Assembly (NCBI RefSeq): GCF_014356525.2 | Contig: NC_052507.1 | Coordinates: 4,266,509-4,330,508, forward strand | Source: Nilaparvata lugens | Lineage: Eukaryota; Arthropoda; Insecta; Hemiptera; Delphacidae | DNA: 64,000 nt | Reading direction: 5' to 3' | In this document: piece by piece, positions 29,941 to 41,565 of the stretch | Numbering within the stretch: position 1 is the stretch's first letter | Layout: every line of letters starts with the position of its first letter | Program-made: the position numbers and the translations under genes | Notes under the pieces: generated by a model | Databases searched by the model: none | What the model was told of the DNA's origin: nothing | What the model saw: the letters and a program-made list of their open reading frames with translations, nothing else

Positions 29941-30307
29941 ATTATGGTGAGGTCCACGTTATAATAGCAGAGTTTATTTAGTATTGCAATCCTTGTCTTT
30001 CATTCAACAAAGCGGCTAGCGCTATCTCTTTCTTGCTTTGCTCTGTTGCCAGATCGTCTTTTAACAATGTAGAATTGTTAATCAATTAACAAAATATTTC
30101 ATCCTAATTTTGGAAGTTCATTATGAAATTATTGAAATATAGAATTTTTATTGCTTAATAAAATATAATTGATTATTTTAAACGTGAATGAACCGTTAAT
30201 ATAACATCAATAAACCTGTATATAGAGGGCATTGACAAGACAGAAGATCGGCAACTTTGTTCTCCAATATTTCTTCATTGTCATTATAAAGTAGACCTCA
30301 CTATAGT
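29941..30307. mobile_element. MITE, TATAGTGAGGTCCACG family, full length
   Basis: The terminal inverted repeats (GGTGAGGTCCACGTTATAAT and its diverged complement) enclose about 365 bp with TTGCTCTGTTGCCAG and AAACCTGTATA motifs shared by the other copies. Non-coding. Confidence 0.85.
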
Positions 30308-31160
30308 AACAAAGAGATGAGAGTTATTAGCAGCGCTATGATGATCAACATGGATATACGGGTATCCTTTATAGAAGGCAGTTGCAATGCAGAGAATCGG
30401 CAACTGTGCTCTCCTATATTCCTCCACTGTCGTTATAACATGAACCTCACTATACTAACAAAGAGATGAGAGTTATTAGCAGCGCTATGATGATTAGCAA
30501 ACACATTAAAATAAAGCATACGGTTGTTTGTCCATTTGTGGGTGTAGACCGGCCTTAGTAGGGAGGGTTGCTTGTTCATTTGTGAGTGTGGACCGGCCTT
30601 AGGGAGGACTTTGTAATGGTACACCGTCTGCGTAATATATGATGTTTTGCATTGTGCGTAGCTTCATTACAACGTGCAATAGATTACAGGTTGTTGTTAG
30701 AACTGTGCTCGTAGTCTGTGTTGTCATGAGAGTTGTTTGGTTTGAGAGCTGCACATTTTCTCCAACAAAATTTATCAGTATTGTTCTGCTCCTATATCCA
30801 TCCTATACTATCAAACGAGCAACCTGTTTATATGTTTAGATGTTTGAATGTTTATATGTTCAGATGTTTATATGTTCAGATGTTTATATGTTCGTATTCC
30901 ACTGGATCTTGGAAACGGCTCTAACGATTCTCACGAAGTTCAGAACATAGTTAGTTTATAATATAAAGATTCGATTGCACTAGGTCTCATCCCTGGGAAA
31001 ACTCGCTGGAGGACATAAAAAGACAAAGAACATTATTCAACCTTGGGAAAACAGCTCATAATAATTATTTCGTCGTCTGTTGGTGATGGAAGTGAGTTCA
31101 TGTTTGTGGGACTGTGTCAAAATTATGACTCAGCTGTTGAGGTTTTGTAATCATTCAATT
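30308..31160. other. Repeat mosaic, no gene
   Basis: Contains a partial MITE end (30376-30455), twin GACCGGCCTTAG phrases (30549, 30591) and GTTTATATGTTCAGATG tandem words (30833-30890) that recur in other dispersed repeats. Confidence 0.5.
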
Positions 31161-31169
31161 AGGTACTTA

Positions 31170-31326
31170 GTGCCCGTTGCGAAAAAGCCGGGTTATTTTC
31201 AATCCTGATTAATAATTGATCAGGAATTATTCCAGTAGATTCATCTTTCTGAAATAGTCTTCTCTGATTTGGTTCACGTGAAGTTAATCAGGATTAAAAT
31301 TCAACCGGCTTTTGTGCAACTGGGCC
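31170..31326. mobile_element. Short inverted-repeat element (GTTGCACAAAAGCCGG type)
   Basis: The ends (CCGTTGCGAAAAAGCCGG and CCGGCTTTTGTGCAACTGG) are complementary. The centre is AT-rich and non-coding. A related element is at 51402-51546. Confidence 0.7.
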
Positions 31327-31499
31327 TTTGTTAGGGGAATTTTCGCATTCCTCTGGGGATTAATCTCAATTTACTGTGAACATTTCTGTATGAATGTTAT
31401 TATAATTTTTTCTATCGTGATAAATTATTTATGCTTTTGTACTCCGGAGCGAAGCTCGGTCCCCGATATTTGAGGAAAAACTGTTACTAAAAAAGAAAA

Positions 31500-31790
31500 A
31501 CCGGCTTATACACGTACGGGATAGGCGATTCACGAATGACGCATCTTCACGTCTGAACTACTCTATTGATTAACTTGGAATAGGAGAGCAGCGTTGCCGA
31601 TTCTCTGTCTTACCACTGATCTCTATAGAGGATATAAACTGATTAATTATCAACTGTTTATACTTGTTTCAAATAATCTATAAGTTGCTATAACTGAGTG
31701 AAGAAATGGCTTATACACGTACGGGATGGGAAAATTAAGTTTGACGCATCATCACGTCTGAACTAGGTACTCAACTGATTAACTTAAAAT
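31500..31790. repeat. Direct repeat of GGCTTATACACGTACGGGAT segments around a MITE piece
   Basis: Two about 70-bp copies (from 31503 and 31709) flank a MITE fragment (31585-31690). Confidence 0.65.
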
Positions 31791-31934
31791 GTTGCATATA
31801 GATTCCTTATTAACCGAGGATGGTTATAGGCCTATTTCGAATTCTTCAAGATTCCACTCGGTCATGTTCTCAGTTTGTCAAGTTTTAAAATAGACCCTTC
31901 AGGAGCAGGGGTTTCCTGCTAGTCTAAAATATAA

Positions 31935-32120
31935 TTTCCGCCAGACTGCACAGAAAGCAGCTGTTTTCCAGTCCCTACGTAGATCTGAAAGACCTTGTTT
32001 GCAGACGACTCTCGTCTGACGTAAGAAACAGGTTTCTTTTCCGATCTAGGCCGGAAAGTGTACTCTTTCCAGCCGCTTTGAAGTCCGTAGTTAATAAGTC
32101 ATCCGCTAGATCGGGCGAGT
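31935..32120. repeat. About 180-bp dispersed repeat (inverted copy at 40395-40575)
   Basis: Shares TCTGAAAGACCTTGTTTGC, GACTCTCGTCTGACGT and CCGCTAGATCGGGCGA with the complement of 40395-40575. Open frames across it are not conserved. Confidence 0.75.
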
Positions 32121-33030
32121 GTCCGAATTCACCACATCTGCAAATTCGATCCGTTTGTGGATGGAATCACAAATCAAAATCATGAATATGATAATGATTG
32201 AACAGCTGGCTTGGTCCAAAACTATTCAACTCCTAAATGTTGATAATATGTCAAATAGAAGGTTATGGAGATAAAAATATCAAACCAAATACATTTTTTA
32301 AAATTCCTCCAGTCACATTAGGTAGATTCGCCATCAAATTGTCTAAAAAAGGGTTCTTAGATTTATATTTTTATTTATATTCAAGAGAAGCTCAAAAGAA
32401 AAAAGACAAAAGGTTATGTTTTCACTGTTTGGATTTCAAGTTAAAGTAAAATTCAAGCCTTAGCGATGACTATCTGTTCACATGGGCTCTCCGATTTAGG
32501 ATTTGCAAAACAAAACGAAACACAAAATTCATTCGAATTGATAAATGATGACACAAGTAATTACACTGATGACTGATTCCTATCTCACTTCGATTACTGT
32601 GTTACCAGGTATGAAATTCAAAATCAATCTCATTTCGAACTAATTAATTACAAGCTGATAACACGCGCTGAACCGTGACGCGTTTTCTCGTAGACTCATC
32701 ATCAATTCACTCTTTATAACACGAAAAGCATCACACGTCGTCAGCAATTTATTCTCTCGGATCAGCGGCCTTTCACGTCATCGCAAGATGGAAAGTCGCG
32801 AGAAAATTCCCACCGCACGATCAATCAAGATAGAAACTGACGTACTGATAAGTAGCCTATATTTATATAGAAATGTATACCATATATGCATGCATATGAT
32901 ACGCTCTTCTATAATGTGATTTTCTCATCGATCAAGGAAGTGTGAATGTCAATAAGTCGATAATGCAATGGCAAGAAATTTATCGAAATTCCAGAGCCAC
33001 AAACGTGGGCTAGACTATCCATTCAAGGTG
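32121..33030. other. Low-repeat stretch with a possible coding remnant
   Basis: A 70-codon frame (32237-32449) with a lysine-rich end (EAQKKKDKRLCFHC) and the phrase TGGTCCAAAACTATTC just upstream, similar to CAGTCCAAAACTATTC at about 14179 in the Polinton. It may be a mobile-element remnant. Nothing else is supported. Confidence 0.3.
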
Positions 33031-33038
33031 AAACAGTT

Positions 33039-33252
33039 AAGCTGTGTTTATACCAAAGTTATTAACAAAATGTTAATCACTTAGTCCTTATAGATTTTAT
33101 AAGATTGAACATAACTTATCATACACATGATGAGTGTTTGTCAAGCTTCGTTTAATCTAATAGAATTTATAAGGATTCTATTAACATATATTACAATATA
33201 ACATATATTACAAATTAACATTTTGTGAATAAATTTGGTCTAAACGCAGCTT
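33039..33252. mobile_element. Inverted-repeat MITE
   Basis: AGCTGTGTTTATACCAAAGT at the left and TTTGGTCTAAACGCAGC at the right are complementary. Non-coding, about 214 bp. Confidence 0.75.
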
Positions 33253-33253
33253 T

Positions 33254-33437
33254 TGGCTAGCTACATACACGTACATATTTGCTCGTACAATATTTTTTAG
33301 TTCTTTTTAATTCTATTAGATTTAACAGATAATTTGAAACAGATGCTGTTTGTTGAGTTCCGTTTAATCTGATAAAATTCATATGAGGACGGCAAAATAT
33401 CATACGAACCAAAATCGATGTTTGTGTGGAGGGCTTC
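33254..33437. mobile_element. Inverted-repeat MITE (AGCTAGCTACA...CGATTTTTGTTCG type)
   Basis: The ends and subterminal parts are complementary (CGTACAATATTTT against AAAATATCATACG). A related copy is at 51984-52191. Confidence 0.7.
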
Positions 33438-33714
33438 AAGGAGACCTCCTTCGAATTTTGATAATATTTTTTGATTGTGTTAAGGTGTTCAAATGTTTTC
33501 TGTAGGTTGCCCATGAAAGATGCAACAGGAAATTTCCCAGTATGAGTTTAATTAATCAAGTTTCAGAATATTCTCCTATTCAAACTATTATTCAATGAAT
33601 CTACGATGATAGAATAGAATGAATTTCTATGATTAAACAAATCAAAAGAAAATCAGGGTAACTAATTTCATGTGCTCATTGGAAACTAGATTTTTACAAT
33701 CTGACTACCGTATC

Positions 33715-33967
33715 TTAAGGTGCGTACAGACTTTCGCTCTGCTCCGCAACCGAACGTCACTCCAGCAGAGCGATTGATGATCGACCGGCGAGCAAGAGTG
33801 GTTCGACCGGGGAACGCGAGAAGATCTAACATCTTCCGTAACGTTCATGATGGGTGCGACTGCAGAGCGGGGGCGGATCGACTGCGGTACGATGGAGGAA
33901 CGAGGGCGGTACGAGGGCGGAGCGTGCTCGGTGCGGGTTGGAAGCGCGTATATGTGTACGTAGCTTT
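33715..33967. mobile_element. GC-rich inverted-repeat element
   Basis: TAAGGTGCGTACAGAC at the left matches the complement of GTGTACGTAGCTTTA at the right. The interior is far more GC-rich than the flanks (CGGTACGAGGGCGG and similar), which makes it stand out. The open frame across it has no homology I recognise. Confidence 0.65.
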
Positions 33968-34935
33968 AGAAGTGATGAATTTAGTCACCAAGCTCTCTTC
34001 CATGATTACAGGGAATGAAGATACAGAATAATTATCAAGCTCAGTAAGAAATTCCATGTGTTCATTAGAAACTAGATTTTCACTACGGGATCTTGAACGT
34101 GATAAATAATAATTATCTTTTTCATGCTCTCTCCCCGGTCGTGTGCTGATGGGAAGATATTTTAATATCCTTTTCAGAGAATCAACAATTATTTTGTTGG
34201 AACACCGCCGATTTATGAAGTTACATCACATTATTATATTATCGTTATTCTAATTGCATTCAATCTTCATTCTCATCGATTAATATTTCATACTTTGTAA
34301 AATCCGTTGAATAATTAGCAATACCGTCATTTAAATACACTTATTGTTAATGAGTGTATAAGCCAGTAAATATTGTAACATAGAGAACTCTAACTCTAAC
34401 TCCCCTGATAACAGGAGATGAAAATAAAGCATAATATTCGTAATAAGCGAAGATGAAGTCTAATATCATAGAGTAACAAATTCTAGGGCAATAAATTTCG
34501 TGTGTTCATTAGAAGCTATATTTCCACTATCCGAGTACGGAGTGAATGAATATCTTGAGAGTGATATAATAATATCGTCTCTAAGCTCTCTTCCCTGATT
34601 ACAGGGAATGAAGATAAAAACGAATGTCAAGCCCAGTAACAAATTTTAGGGTAACAAATTTCATGTGTTCATAAGAAGCGATATTTCCACTATCTGAGTA
34701 CGGTATCTTGGAAGTGATAAATATCGTCTCCAAGCTCTCTTCCCTGATTACAGGAATTGAAGATAAAAAAGAATGTCAAGCTCAGTACCAAATTTCAGGG
34801 TAACACTTTTCTCGTGTTCATTAGAACCTAGATTTCCACTATCTGAGTACAGTATCTTCGAAGTGATAAATATTGTCTCCAGCTTTCTCCCCCGATTACA
34901 GGATTTGAATATGAAGACTAATACGGAGCTCATCA
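33968..34935. repeat. Tandem/dispersed units of about 149 bp
   Basis: CCTGATTACAGG with AAGCTCTCTTC, followed by GTGTTCATTAGAAGC and TTTCCACTATC, recurs at about 34001, 34404, 34595, 34742 and 34892. Confidence 0.8.
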
Positions 34936-35124
34936 TCATAGAAGTGACGAGAGACCTACATTTGCGAGAGAAGCCTCCATTACAAATATTCCATACCTGC
35001 AAACGATAATGGCTAAAGCTACAAACATGAGGGTGGAAAACCCTCAACTGAACTTTGACCTTTGCTGACAATATGTCAGGGTTCAGACCCTTACACATTA
35101 CAGGTTTGAGAGCTGGAATTAGCG

Positions 35125-35665
35125 GATTGTGTACTCATTTCTCTTCATTCTCATTTCACCCTCAGCTCTTGAATGATAAGTGGATATCCACTGAGCAGCT
35201 TGTAAACAGAAATAATGTTATTTCTCTTCATTGTAATCTCACTTTTAGGTCTTGAATGATAAGTGTATATCCACTGAGGAACTTTTAAACAGGAATAACT
35301 TGATTTCTCTCCATTCGTATTTCACTTCTAGCTCTTGAATGATAAGTGGATATCCACTGAGCAACTGGTAAACAGGAATGATTCAATTTCTTTTCATTTT
35401 AATCTCACTTTGAGCTCTTGAATGATAAGTGCATATCCACTAAGCAACTTGTGAACAGGAATTATGTTATTTCTCCTCATTGTTATCTCACTTTGAGCTC
35501 TTGAATGGTGAGTGGATATCCACTGAGCAACTTGTAAACAGAAATGATGCTATTTTTCTTCATCTCAATCTAACTTATAGCACTTGAATGATAGATGAAT
35601 ATCCACTGAGAAACTCTTAAACAGAAATATCTTATATCTCTTCATTGAAATCTTACCTTTTCAGC
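35125..35665. repeat. Tandem array, period about 83 bp, six to seven copies
   Basis: Each unit carries CTCTTGAATGATAAGTG and ATATCCACTGA (35186, 35270, 35350, 35434, 35517, 35600). Copies have diverged by several substitutions. Non-coding. Confidence 0.9.
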
Positions 35666-35689
35666 TCTTCCACACGGAGTGATCCTTTA

Positions 35690-35893
35690 TCTAGTGAATA
35701 GAGTGCTTGCATAGAGATCCCGGGTTCAAAATTTTTTCAACCAGATCACTCCCGTGTTATCGGATGGACACGTTAAACTGTCGGTCCCGGCTAAAGTATG
35801 ACAGTCGTAAGGGCCACTGATGGCTTGAATTATGTATTCAGGCGGTGGTACCTTACTGCAAGGGACTCCTCACCAACAAAAGCCATACGTCTA
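35690..35893 (+). mobile_element. SINE or LINE-tail-like element
   Basis: It contains a tRNA B-box-like GGGTTCAAA after CATAGAGATCCC, then ACACGTTAAACTGTCGGTCC and a CTCCTCACCAACAAAAGCCA tail. I recall this tail from arthropod short retroelements. Confidence 0.5.
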
Positions 35894-35894
35894 A

Positions 35895-35970
35895 ACATTT
35901 AAACATTAGAACATTAAGAGAAATGCCAAACCGTCGACTTGAATCTTAGACCTTACTTCGCTCGGTCAAT
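35895..35970. mobile_element. Foldback element fragment
   Basis: One arm end with ATTAAGAGAAATGCCAAACC and CTTCGCTCGGTCAAT. Confidence 0.75.
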
Positions 35971-35999
35971 TAACTTTATTATGAAATTCATTAAAAAAT

Positions 36000-36310
36000 C
36001 ATAAAAAAATATGATTCGTTGCTATCTCTTTCTTGTTTTGCTCTGTTGCCAGATCATCTTTCAACAATTCAGAGTTGAAAATTGATTTACAAAATATCTG
36101 ATCTCTATTATGGAAATTCATTATGAAATTATTGAGAAATATAATTTCTTGCTTGGTAAAATATAATTGATTATTTCTAACGAGAATGAACGAGTTATTC
36201 ATCAATAAACTAGTATCAGCTACCGTCTATGGAAGGCATTGACGAGACAGAGCATCGGCAACGTTGTACTACTATCTTTCTCCACTATCATCATGACGTG
36301 GATCTCACTT
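36000..36310. mobile_element. MITE fragment (TATAGTGAGGTCCACG family)
   Basis: Body and right end of the family (TTGCTCTGTTGCCAG, TATCAGCTACCGTC, CATGACGTGGATCTCAC). The left end is missing. Confidence 0.75.
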
Positions 36311-37135
36311 AAGTAAGCTGGTAAGCTTATGATAATGCTTTCGAGGAATTTTCCAACATCTTAAAACCAATTTCCTAAATAATTTTCAATCTGGTAAACA
36401 GTTAAGAACATCATAATGCTCATAATCGGCAACGTTGTCCTCCTATCTTTCTCCACTGTCTTTATAACCTGGACCCTTCTCCAGTAGAATGCTGGTAAGC
36501 TTATGATAATGCTTTCGAGGAATTTCCCAACATCTTCAAACCAATTTCCCAAATAATTTTCAATCTGGTGAACAGTTAAGAACATCATAATAACTCATAA
36601 TCGGCAACGTTGTCCTCCTATCTTTCTCCACTGTCATTCTAAAGTCGACCTCACTTCATTAGAATGCTGGGAAGCTTATGATAATGCTTTCGAGGAATTT
36701 CCCAACATCTGAAAACCAATTTCCCAAATAATTTTCAATCTGGTGAACAGTTAAGAACATCATAATAACTCATAATCGGCAACGTTGTCCTCCTATCTTT
36801 CTCCTCTGTCATTATAACCTGGACCCTTCTCCAGTAGAATGCAGGTAAGCTTATGATAATGCTTTCGAGGAATTCCCCAACATCTGAAAACCAATTTCTC
36901 GAGTAATTTTCAATCTGGTAAACAGTTAAGAACATCATAATAGCTCATAATCGGCAACGTTGTCCTCCTATCTTTCTCCACTGTCATTATAACGTGGACT
37001 CTTCTCCAGTAGAATGCTGGTAAGCTTATGATAATGCTTTCGAGAATTTCCCAACATCTGAAAACCAATTTCCTGAATAATTTTCAATCTGGGAAACAGT
37101 TGAGAACATCATAATAGCTCAAAATGATAAGATTG
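36311..37135. repeat. Tandem array of about 177 bp, five copies
   Basis: GGTAAGCTTATGATAATGC and ACAGTTAAGAACATCATAAT alternate with a MITE-end phrase (CGGCAACGTTGTCCTCC). Starts of the last phrase lie at about 36426, 36602, 36777 and 36953. Each unit thus fuses a MITE terminus with another sequence. Confidence 0.9.
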
Positions 37136-37670
37136 TCTTGCCCCATGTCCCAGTATGTTTGTACACTAGTGAGGTCCTATAGTTAAACGTGCAATTTGCT
37201 CAGATACGTCTCTCCGACATTCTTTACTCCATAACATGGATTCGTTCTCCAAGTTTTACGACGACAATGAATACTTGAACGTCACCCGGTGAACGTTTGT
37301 CCTGTTGCTCGAATCCTCCTCGCTTGCCTCTCCAAATTCACAATAGAGTTTATTGGCTGTAACTTATACAGTCTATGAAACTTAACGGCATATTTATACA
37401 CCTGCCATCGTCTTTTGTGCAGTTCATTCTCTTAAGTGTCATCACCTCCTGTAAAGTTCACAACTCTTGAAAACAATGGACAGAGAATGTTTAGGGGCAA
37501 ACTCTTGATCAGAGAGAGTTCAGGGTGAAATGTTGGGGAGAAACTATTGAAAACAATAGCTACCATGAACGTTACAAATGATGTTACAAGTTTGTTGAGA
37601 GTATATTAATCTGTTCCAACCTTCTGACACTTGATTTCCCCTATTTGCAAATGTTACCTGTTTATTAATG

Positions 37671-38474
37671 GCCGGATTCCGGGCTCGTGATTTAGCTAAG
37701 TTCTAGACTTTCAACAGCTGGAGTCAGAAAATTGGCTTTCCGAAACGGGGCGTAGTCGCAGTCAACGTTCAAAATGAATTTTTGAAAAATATAAAATTGA
37801 ACACAAAGTGAAATAAAGAGGAAATAGTGAAAGAAGTTCAGCTATTTTGAATATTATCTAGGAATGTTTTCGTGTAGTTGAGAAGTTGACATTGTGGTGA
37901 TTATACATATTAAATAAAATACTGAGAAATTGTCAAAAACCACAGATTTATTGATACTCAGAAAGACCGGTTCCGGTTGCTACACCATAAAAGGTTCATC
38001 AGAGATTGACAATGGTTCAACAACGGAAACCGGTCTTTCTAAGTATCAATGAATCTGTGGTTTTTGACAATTTCTTAGTATTTTTTATTTAATATTTAAG
38101 AATGTTCCATTCCGTCAAGAAAGAACGTTTCCAAATATGAGAATGAGGGAATAAATATTCATTAAGACTGGCGTCGGTTGTTACACCATAGACAGTTCAA
38201 CAGAGATTGACAATGGTGTAACAAACGAAACCGGTCTTTCTAAGTATCATCAATGAGTCTGTTTTTTGTCAATTTCTTAGTATTCTTATTAAATATTTAG
38301 GAATATTTCATTTCGTCAAGAAATAACGTTTCCAATAATTATAGAAATGAGAAAATGAAGGTTTTTTTTTGTTGCAACTATTCACTGCGACTACGCCCCG
38401 TTTCGGAAAACCAATTTTCTGACTAGCTTTTGAAGTCTAGATCTCAGCTAAATCCCGAGCTCGAAAACCGGACC
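37671..38474. mobile_element. Inverted-repeat element (GGGGCGTAGTCGCAG family) with nested insert
   Basis: Terminal repeats of about 100 bp (CAGCTGGAGTCAGAAAATTG ... AAACGGGGCGTAGTCGC and complement). A palindromic element (37910-38094) and a related second copy (38160-38300) lie inside. Other copies are 51568-52356 and 53971-54309. Confidence 0.85.
37910..38094. mobile_element. Palindromic MITE nested in the larger element
   Basis: The arms AAATTGTCAAAAACCACAG and CTGTGGTTTTTGACAATTT, with GAAAGACCGGTTCCG, meet around 38003. Non-coding. Confidence 0.85.
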
Positions 38475-38580
38475 CAAGTGTAATAATCCGGTCCTCACAG
38501 GCTGAACCTCAATAATAGGTATCATGAAAGTTACAAATAATGTTACAATTTTGCGGAGAGTGTATTAACTTGTTTCAACC

Positions 38581-38865
38581 ATAGAGAAACAATAGCGTAA
38601 GTGGATATACCATGGTATAGGGTGTTTATGTCGTAACTTTTACTGTTATCTCAAGCTGATAGTCCACATAGTTCTTTCCTGTGAAGCTTTATGACGCTGG
38701 CAGTCTCTAACATCAAGTCTCAAGTCTCAAGTCTCGAACAACACTCATACCCTCTTACCCGGTCCAAACAGTAAAAATCTACAATAATCGACAGTAATCG
38801 GATATAGATAACAGTAAAAGTTGCGACATAAACGCCCTATACCATGGGATATCTACTTACGAAAT
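38581..38865. mobile_element. MITE (ATAGAGAAACAATAGCG family)
   Basis: The inverted ends (GATATACCATGGTATAGGG and complement) and subterminal ACTTTTACTGTTATCTC match the copy at 40958-41214. Confidence 0.85.
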
Positions 38866-39780
38866 ACAATTTGAATAATCTGGGAAATATAGAGGTAGCC
38901 TATAGGTCTATTTTATTCCATCATGGGTGAATAAGTTAGATTATTTTCTTCAAAAAATAATAACATGGAAGGTTACACTTCATGTTTTCAAAGAAGATTA
39001 TTATTTCATCGTTGCAAATTTCAGTTTGATAAATTATATTTCTTACTATGGACAATTTTTCATGTAAGAGGTAGGCCTTATCCCAATATTGGTAATCAAT
39101 GAATAGAATAAAATAACTGTGTTGCATATCCATAAATAAAATATGTTCAAATTTGTGAATCATTTGAGAGATTTGAACAAAGTAATTTGAAAATTTTCAA
39201 AGATATCATAGTAAAAGTAAAGTAAAGTAATTTATTTTAATATTATAATAGAGACAAGAAAACAATCATCAAACCCGTTGAATTGAATTTTATTGTAATT
39301 CATTTAAGTATGAGAATTTTATCACAGAAATGAATACTGGGAAATAGAGTATTTCTTGGTAATTTTCTGGAAGCACGAAGAGACAATTTTAATAAAAATG
39401 GAAATCTGAAATCTGGAGAGTAACAAGATTTACGTCACATTTTATGAAATTCAAATGTTCATTGTTTTATTTTTATAGAAAAATCAATTCTATGCAACTT
39501 CCAAAGATTAAAATTATGATCAAAGTTTTATTTACATTTCCATAAACAGCTTCAAACCAATCCTTATATTCTATTCCTATTACAACAGATACATTCCATC
39601 ATAATAGTTCCCTCTATAATAGAATTCACTTTAAACTGTAGGCATCAAATGTGGATAATCCTTGCTTGTACATTTAAACTGTACATTCTCACATTTACAT
39701 TACATTTTCACTTCACATTTTCACACTGTACATTTTTCACTGAATTTCTTGAGTGGAAAAAGTTAACAACATTTATTCAG
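38866..39780. other. Gene-free AT-rich stretch
   Basis: No coding signal or clear repeat beyond short AGTAAAGTAAAGTAA words near 39215. Confidence 0.5.
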
Positions 39781-39782
39781 AA

Positions 39783-40887
39783 CTAGCTTACCCGGCAAAC
39801 TTCGTACCGCCAAAAAGTCAATGTTTGTCATGTCACACTTGACTTTGTTTGGTGAATCATGAATTTTATCTGCCAATCAATATTTTTATTTAGGCGTACA
39901 TCCCAATACGGACTCCCTGTGTGCTCGAGACTACCGTTTTAATATCAGTATAGTATATTTCGCACCTACAGCAGAAAATGAGATTTTTCCGGCTCGAAAT
40001 CGGTTTTCAAGTCCGAGGCCGTAGGCCGGGGACTAGAAAAGATTGAGAGTCGGAAAAACATTTTTGCCTGTGGTGCGAACGATATTTTTCGCCACACTAC
40101 AGGTATTGCTGACAAAATGAATAAAGAATACAGAATAAAGTGAATACTCGTTATCGTACCTATCTCTTGATTTTAGTGGTAGAAGATTTGCAGTCGAGAT
40201 TTCAGATTCTTTTGAAATTTCACTTGGAATATCACAGACGTCGTCATCTTCAAGCATTTTTGAAAATTCGGAATGCGCTAATCAACAATAAATAATTGAA
40301 TAAAAATGGTTGCGAAGCGAATGCTGAATTAGTTTGATTCGAAATACGAACTGAAATAATGGCAACTTCAGATGATGGAAGTTGACATTTGCCCGATCTA
40401 GCGGATGACTTATTAACTACGGACTTCCATGTTAGCGGCTGGAAGGAGTACGTTTTCCGGCCTAGGCCAGAAAGAAGCTTGTTTCTCACGTCAGTCGAGA
40501 GTCGTCTGCAAACAAGGTCTTTCAGATCTATGTAGGGACTGGGAAACAGCTGCTTTCTGTGCAGTGTGGCGAAAAACAATTATCACAGAGTGTTTATTAC
40601 AGCTGGTAAGTTCAAATCATATTATCACAACATGATCTTGAATCATGATCTTTCCGTTCTACGTTAGCCACTCAGCAGACAATTTATAAAAACATAGGTC
40701 TGTGAAAATGGATTGATATATAATTATTACTTGCCCCCCCCATTGAAATTTCTGGTCAGAATCATCCCCAATATTCCATCCCCAAAGTTTGATGCCGTTC
40801 TGTCAGTAGTTTTCGAGTTTATAGGGAACAAACGAAATAACACACAAACAGACATTCAATTTATATATAGAGATAATCATAAACTCA
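39783..40887. mobile_element. Retroelement-like repeat with internal insertions
   Basis: It opens AACTAGCTTACCCGGC and closes with ACACACAAACAGACATTC and a TATATATAGAG end, a pattern I recall from common insect short retroelements. Between lie a CCGAGGCCGTAGGCCGGGG segment (40013-40032) and the 180-bp repeat (40395-40575). Confidence 0.45.
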
Positions 40888-40957
40888 TCATAAACCTCTC
40901 TTCTGTAACTTGTTAATTCCATACACAAGATTTGAGAACTTCATTCCAAGTTATATC

Positions 40958-41214
40958 ATAGAGAAACAATAGCGTAAGTAGATATCCCATGGTATATGGC
41001 GTTTAAGTCGCAACTTTCACTGTTATCTCAAGCTGATAGTCCACGTATTTTTTTCCCAGAAAGGTGTGTGACGCTGTGCCATGCATATACTCTCACCCCA
41101 ACAAAACAGTAAAAATCTACAATAATCGATAGTAATCGACTTGAGATAACAGTAAAAGTTGCCACTTAAATGCTCTATACCATGGGATATCTACTTACGC
41201 TATTGTTTCTCTAT
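40958..41214. mobile_element. MITE (ATAGAGAAACAATAGCG family), near-perfect ends
   Basis: The terminal repeats ATAGAGAAACAATAGCGTAA and complement are nearly perfect over about 40 bp. Confidence 0.9.
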
Positions 41215-41565
41215 GGCTATATCCAACCAGTGAGTATAGAATGTATTATAAGGAAGGCCTCACTATAGTTCTACATCTATGTTAATACAAACTCTGGGCA
41301 CAACATATCTCCTTTTATTTTTTTGGTCCTTGGAGTTTTGAGGTGAAATATGCTCAGTACTTGGTGTAGTAGTACCCATGGCCCACTTTATAAAAAACGT
41401 TGGAATAAATTTGGGTCTCCCTGGTGACCCATTCAGTGTTTCTCTCGATGTTGGCAATTTCTTCGCCGACTGCGAAATGTATCTCAGGCTTGAGTAGATG
41501 TAGAAATGACAGCAGGCTACGTCCATGTCAAGATGTGTCCCTTAGCGTCAGAGGTGGGGTTGTGA

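Noticed and set aside
35700..35740. A tRNA gene suggested by the GGGTTCAAA box
   Set aside because: No A-box or cloverleaf could be drawn around it; it fits a SINE-type relic better.
36361..36938. Recurrent MMFLTVYQIENYLGNWF-type frames as a repeat protein
   Set aside because: They arise from the 177-bp tandem array, and reading frames are not kept from unit to unit.
40250..40579. A 109-codon minus-strand frame over the 180-bp dispersed repeat
   Set aside because: The inverted copy at 31935-32120 does not keep the frame, so protein coding is unlikely.
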